A stretch of 17,025 bases of DNA from Lactobacillus sp. (GTDB lineage Bacteria; Bacillota; Bacilli; Lactobacillales; Lactobacillaceae), in assembly GCA_003482405.1 (NCBI GenBank), contig DMZB01000104.1, forward strand, positions 1 to 17,025, read 5' to 3'. Numbering within the stretch: the stretch's first letter is position 1; each line of letters starts with the position of its first letter. Below the pieces are notes generated by a model that was given only the letters and a program-made list of their open reading frames with translations, had not been told where the DNA came from and made no database searches. The position numbers and the translations under genes were made by a program. Positions 13,591 to 17,025 of this stretch are shown here, in pieces.

Positions 13591-13604
13591 TGAAAGCGCT
13601 TACG
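13591..13604. promoter_or_regulatory. Near-consensus cre in the symporter leader
   Basis: TGAAAGCGCTTACG fits the cre consensus at 13 of 14 positions and has the common GCGC core. It lies at or just after the likely transcription start, a usual place for repression by CcpA. It gives glucose control on top of LacI control. Confidence 0.7.
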
Positions 13605-13660
13605 TTAAATAACGTGATGCGTTCCTGCATGATCGACATACATTACATAGGAGGTTCAAC

Positions 13661-15037
13661 ATGCAAGCAACGAATACAGAAGCAAGCACAAAAGTAGACA
13701 CAGATGTAAATAAGGGTCTACCAAAACTGAAATTATCCGCCATCTTTGCGATGACATTTGGATTTTTCGGCATCAACATGGCCTTTTCCCTCCAGTCATC
13801 ACAAATGGGGCGGATCTTTCAAACGATTGGAGCAGATCCAACCAAGTTAGGGTTCTTCTTCATCTTGCCACCTTTAGCGGGGATGGTGGTTCAACCTCTG
13901 ATCGGTAAATATTCAGATAAAACGTGGAATCGGTTCGGCCGGCGGATGCCATATCTCATGATTGGTGCGCCAATCGCTGCCATCGTCATGATTTTGTTGC
14001 CAAACGCTGGTTCATTTGGATTCGGGTACGGTTCATTATTAGCGCTATTATTCGGTGCCTTTACGATTTTGTTCATGGATCTTTCTTCCAATGTTTGTAT
14101 GCAACCCTTCAAGATGATTATCGGTGACATGGTCAACGAGGACCAAAAGGACATGGCGTGGTCATGGCAGCAGTCATTCTCTAACCTTGGTGGTGTGTTT
14201 GCCACAATCGCTCCGTTTGTACTGACATTATTTGGTGTTACAAACATCGCGCCTAAAGGGCAAGTACCTAACTCCGTTAAAATGGCGTTCTACATTGGTG
14301 CCGGAATTCTCTTATTAACTTCTTTATACACAATTATGTCAGTTAAGGAATACGACCCAAGACAATATGACTTGTATCACGACATTGATCCTAACGAAAA
14401 GAAACCTGACGTTAGTTTGTGGCACCTCGTTAAAGTTGCACCAAAGGCCTTCTGGGAAGTTTCCTTTGTTCAACTGTTTGCCTGGTTTGCATTCCAGTAC
14501 TTATGGACATACAGTACGGGTGCGATTGCTGATAACGTTTGGCACACGACTAACCCGGCTTCTGCAGGGTATCAAGCCGCGGGAAACTGGTATGGAATTC
14601 TAACTTGCATTCAATCTGTAGCCGCCGTTTTGTGGGGGATGTTGTTACTTTCACGGACTAAGGCCACACAACGTAAGCTCTGGTACCGCATTGGTCTAGT
14701 TATGGGTGGCGTCGGCTTCATCATGGTCTTCTTCACACATACGCAAATGGGTTTGGTATTTCCATTCTGTTTGATCGGGATTAGTTACTTAACTATGCAG
14801 ACACAAGCCTTTTCATTGTTTACTGAATCTTTGGACGGTACAAATGAAGGCGCTTACCTAGGTTTGTTCAACTGTGGTATCTGTTTGCCACAAATTATCG
14901 CTTCGGTTGCCAGTTTTGTCATCTTCCCACTGATCGGGCAGTCAATGCCTGGCATGATCGTGGTTGGCGGAATCTCACTGATTCTTGGTGCATTTGCTGT
15001 GAGCGCTATTCATCCTGCACTTTCAGAAGCAAAATAA
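13661..15037 (+). CDS. SLC45/GPH-like MFS sugar:proton symporter
   Basis: Cytoplasmic-membrane carrier of 458 residues with about twelve membrane segments. After a polar N-terminal tail of some 20 residues comes GFFGINMAFSLQSSQMGRIFQTIGADP. The loop GKYSDKTWNRFGRRMPYL, a member of the conserved D-x5-GRR-type motif of sucrose/maltose symporters, follows. Charged residues in the central loop (KEYDPRQYDLYHDIDPNEKKPD) mark the link between the two halves. AGGAGG precedes ATG 13661. The glucosidase gene follows after 39 bases in the same operon. The likely substrate is therefore an alpha-glucoside such as isomaltose, maltose or sucrose, taken up unphosphorylated with a proton. Confidence 0.88.
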   Translation: MQATNTEASTKVDTDVNKGLPKLKLSAIFAMTFGFFGINMAFSLQSSQMGRIFQTIGADPTKLGFFFILPPLAGMVVQPLIGKYSDKTWNRFGRRMPYLMIGAPIAAIVMILLPNAGSFGFGYGSLLALLFGAFTILFMDLSSNVCMQPFKMIIGDMVNEDQKDMAWSWQQSFSNLGGVFATIAPFVLTLFGVTNIAPKGQVPNSVKMAFYIGAGILLLTSLYTIMSVKEYDPRQYDLYHDIDPNEKKPDVSLWHLVKVAPKAFWEVSFVQLFAWFAFQYLWTYSTGAIADNVWHTTNPASAGYQAAGNWYGILTCIQSVAAVLWGMLLLSRTKATQRKLWYRIGLVMGGVGFIMVFFTHTQMGLVFPFCLIGISYLTMQTQAFSLFTESLDGTNEGAYLGLFNCGICLPQIIASVASFVIFPLIGQSMPGMIVVGGISLILGAFAVSAIHPALSEAK

Positions 15038-15076
15038 GGTTGGCAATTAGCTAAGAGAAAAATGAGGAGGTTCATC

Positions 15077-16747
15077 ATGGAACATCAATGGTGGCAAGGT
15101 TCAGTGGTATATCAAATTTATCCGATGAGTTTTCAGGATAGTAATAACGATGGTGTTGGCGATTTACCTGGCATTACGTCACGGCTCGACTACGTTAAAA
15201 AGCTTGGTGTCGATGTTATTTGGCTTAATCCGATTTATAAATCACCCAACAAGGATAACGGATATGACATTGCTGACTATAAATCCATTAATCCCTTGTA
15301 TGGTGATATGAGTGATTTCAATACTTTACTTAATCAAGTTCATCAACATGGCATGAAATTAATGATGGATCTGGTCGTCAACCATACATCCGATCAACAT
15401 GAATGGTTCAAGGCGAGCTGTCAGTCCAAAGATAATCCGTATGCTGACTACTACATTTGGCGCGATCCTGTTGACGGCCACGAACCAAATAACTGGCGTG
15501 GTGCTTTTGGTGGCCCAGCCTGGACCTACGTGCCAGAACGAGGCCAGTATTACTTGCACTTATTTGCTGCGGCTCAACCAGATTTGAACTGGGAGAATCC
15601 AGAAGTGCGTCAAGCGGTGTTTGATATCGAGCGTTTCTGGCTCGACAAGGGTGTCGATGGGTTCCGAATGGATGTTATTAACTTGATTTCCAAACGGGCG
15701 GGCCTTCCAGATGTACCCGGTGAAGCCACTGCGGGCACAACGATGGACTTTGTTGCAGATGGACCACGTTTAAATGAGTTTTTGCATCAAATGAACGATG
15801 AAGTGTTGTCACATTATGATGTGATGACCGTTGGTGAAATGCCTGGCTCTAACCCTGAGGACGCCATTAAGTACACTGGATTAAAGAGCGAAGAATTAAA
15901 CATGGTCTTCCAGTTTGAACATGTCGGTTTAAGTGCCAACAAGGATGTCCGTTTGGGCAAATGGAACGATCAGCCTGTCAAATTGACGGAGCTTAAGGAC
16001 TCGCTTAACCGTTGGGAACAAGAACTAGACGGCAAGGGATGGAACAGTCTGTACTGGAACAATCACGACCAGCCGCGGGCAGTGTCACGATTTGCCAACG
16101 ATGATCCTGCTGTGTGTGTACGTGCGGCTAAGATGCTGGGGACCGCATTGCACATGATGCAGGGGACTCCGTATGTATACGAGGGCGAAGAACTAGGAAT
16201 GACAAATGCCCACTTTACCTCGCTGTCGCAGTACCGTGATTTGGAATCGTTGAACTCGTATAAGGAATTGGTTGAAGAAAAGCATTTGGTTTCTTCTGAT
16301 CAAATGCTTAAAGATTTGGCGAATATCTCGCGGGATAACGCACGGACACCGATGCAATGGGATGCCACTGACAACGCCGGTTTTTCAAAGCACACACCGT
16401 GGTCTGAAATGAACCGAAATTATCCAGAAATTAATGCCGCCGGTGAAGGCGACGACAAGGATTCAGTCTTACATTACTACCAGCAATTAATCGCCCTGCG
16501 TCATGGCAGTGATTTGATTAAGTTTGGTAATTTTGAAGCGTTGGATCCTGAGGATAACGAGGTGTATGCATACAAACGTCATTATGATGGCAAGACGTTA
16601 TTAGTCATTAGCAATTTCACTAATGACACCGTGACCCGCGATTATCATCAACAGGCTGCAAACAAAGAGTTACTGGGAAATTATGCAGATGATGCAGGAA
16701 CGACATTACGGCCGTACGAAACGAAAGTCTATGAATTTGATGCATAG
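15077..16747 (+). CDS. malL: GH13_31 alpha-glucosidase (oligo-1,6-glucosidase type)
   Basis: Cytoplasmic glucosidase of 556 residues that releases glucose from short alpha-glucosides. Calcium-loop DSNNDGVGD and all GH13 regions are visible: DLVVNH (98-103), GFRMDVI with nucleophile Asp199, VGEM with acid/base Glu254, and NHDQ (329-332) with transition-state Asp331. The residue after the nucleophile is valine; in this subfamily valine there goes with alpha-1,6 cleavage, whereas alanine or threonine goes with alpha-1,4. So isomaltose or panose is more likely than maltose. ATG 15077 is chosen for GAGGAGG directly upstream; a start at 15062 would overlap that site. Promiscuous sucrose or trehalulose cleavage cannot be excluded. 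Confidence 0.93.
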   Translation: MEHQWWQGSVVYQIYPMSFQDSNNDGVGDLPGITSRLDYVKKLGVDVIWLNPIYKSPNKDNGYDIADYKSINPLYGDMSDFNTLLNQVHQHGMKLMMDLVVNHTSDQHEWFKASCQSKDNPYADYYIWRDPVDGHEPNNWRGAFGGPAWTYVPERGQYYLHLFAAAQPDLNWENPEVRQAVFDIERFWLDKGVDGFRMDVINLISKRAGLPDVPGEATAGTTMDFVADGPRLNEFLHQMNDEVLSHYDVMTVGEMPGSNPEDAIKYTGLKSEELNMVFQFEHVGLSANKDVRLGKWNDQPVKLTELKDSLNRWEQELDGKGWNSLYWNNHDQPRAVSRFANDDPAVCVRAAKMLGTALHMMQGTPYVYEGEELGMTNAHFTSLSQYRDLESLNSYKELVEEKHLVSSDQMLKDLANISRDNARTPMQWDATDNAGFSKHTPWSEMNRNYPEINAAGEGDDKDSVLHYYQQLIALRHGSDLIKFGNFEALDPEDNEVYAYKRHYDGKTLLVISNFTNDTVTRDYHQQAANKELLGNYADDAGTTLRPYETKVYEFDA

Positions 16748-16759
16748 TAAAAATTGATT

Positions 16760-16845
16760 AAAACGGAGCCGTGATAGGCGTCTAGAATGAGCGATGCGAT
16801 CGATATCGCATTTTAAACTGGACTTTTATCACGGCTCTGTTTTTT
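16760..16845 (+). terminator. Large branched terminator after the glucosidase gene
   Basis: Outer arms of 17 bases (AAAACGGAGCCGTGATA and its complement at 16827-16843, one wobble) end in six Ts. Within the loop, GTCTAG pairs with CTGGAC (one wobble), and ATGCGAT pairs with ATCGCAT around CGAT. The outer stem has A-tracts and T-tracts, so it could stop transcription from both sides. Confidence 0.85.
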
Positions 16846-16993
16846 GCTATGCCGGCATGTCAGACGTTCGAATTAGAAATCACTAATTATAATCATTAAA
16901 TTTGCGCTTATACATTTTGGGTTGCTATTCTGGAACTAACAATTATGGCGGATCAGAATTCAAACATGCAAGGACGAAAAGGAGGGGCCAAAC
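16846..16993 (+). promoter_or_regulatory. Leader/promoter region of the last gene
   Basis: AT-rich non-coding DNA. A perfect TATAAT lies at 16888-16893 without a good -35 box. An alternative is TTGCGC (16902-16907) and TATTCT (16926-16931), 18 bases apart. GGAGGGG at 16981-16987 is the ribosome site of the next gene. Confidence 0.35.
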
Positions 16994-17025
16994 ATGTTTA
17001 AGAAAACACAATTATTGGGGGTTAT
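16994..17025 (+). CDS. Start of an unidentified gene (3' end outside window)
   Basis: ATG at 16994 follows a strong GGAGGGG at 7 bases. The first ten residues read MFKKTQLLGV: two lysines and then a hydrophobic start, as in a signal peptide or lipoprotein leader. Too little is present for any function to be given. Confidence 0.6.
   Translation, partial: MFKKTQLLGV

Noticed and set aside
1..17025. CRISPR array, prophage, transposon, toxin-antitoxin or defence system
   Set aside because: No regularly spaced repeats, no transposase, integrase or phage genes, and every sizeable gene except one 80-residue protein and the cut-off last gene fits a known metabolic or regulatory family.

Overview
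The window looks like ordinary chromosome from a low-to-mid-GC Gram-positive fermenter, most likely a member of the Lactobacillaceae. The evidence is strong GGAGG ribosome binding sites, lipoboxes, PTS-linked sugar uptake, CcpA-type cre sites, a soluble-type fumarate reductase with an ApbE flavin transferase, and LacI-controlled glucoside use. I cannot name the species. I see no rRNA or tRNA gene, CRISPR array, transposase, integrase or phage gene.

Layout. Positions 2-940 hold the 3' part of a fumarate-reductase-type flavoprotein. It converges on apbE (1061-2116, minus), with a shared two-way terminator between them. Upstream of apbE on the same strand is a PRD/EIIB/EIIA transcriptional activator (2211-4271). 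It is divergent from a UlaC-UlaB-UlaA-type PTS operon (4394-6544), which runs on through a short hairpin into a transketolase (6608-8593) and an unrecognised 80-residue protein (8686-8928). A two-way terminator separates these from a minus-strand amino-acid ABC importer pair: permease 9040-9735 and lipoprotein 9744-10610, with no ATPase gene. Divergent from the importer is an HxlR-type regulator (10842-11228), followed by an aldo/keto reductase (11348-12190). Next is a LacI-type repressor (12470-13465, minus), divergent from an SLC45-like sugar symporter (13661-15037) and a GH13_31 alpha-glucosidase (15077-16747). A branched terminator and the first 10 codons of another plus-strand gene close the window.

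How it works together. ApbE attaches FMN to exported or membrane-linked flavoproteins, and many fumarate reductases of this type need it, so the pair probably forms an electron-sink module. The PTS block brings in a sugar acid, pentose or pentitol as its phosphate. Instead of the ascorbate degradation genes it carries a transketolase, which suggests the product enters the pentose phosphate pathway. The LacI block imports an alpha-glucoside and splits it in the cytoplasm. A valine after the catalytic aspartate points to alpha-1,6 linkages (isomaltose type). It is controlled by two identical 16-bp operator copies and a near-consensus cre site.

I found no clearly new biological system. The points most worth a second look are the non-canonical PTS-transketolase operon with its internal hairpin, the twin LacI operators, a perfect palindrome between the ABC importer and HxlR genes, an exact cre match upstream of apbE, the missing ABC ATPase, and an unexplained hairpin at 12322-12368.
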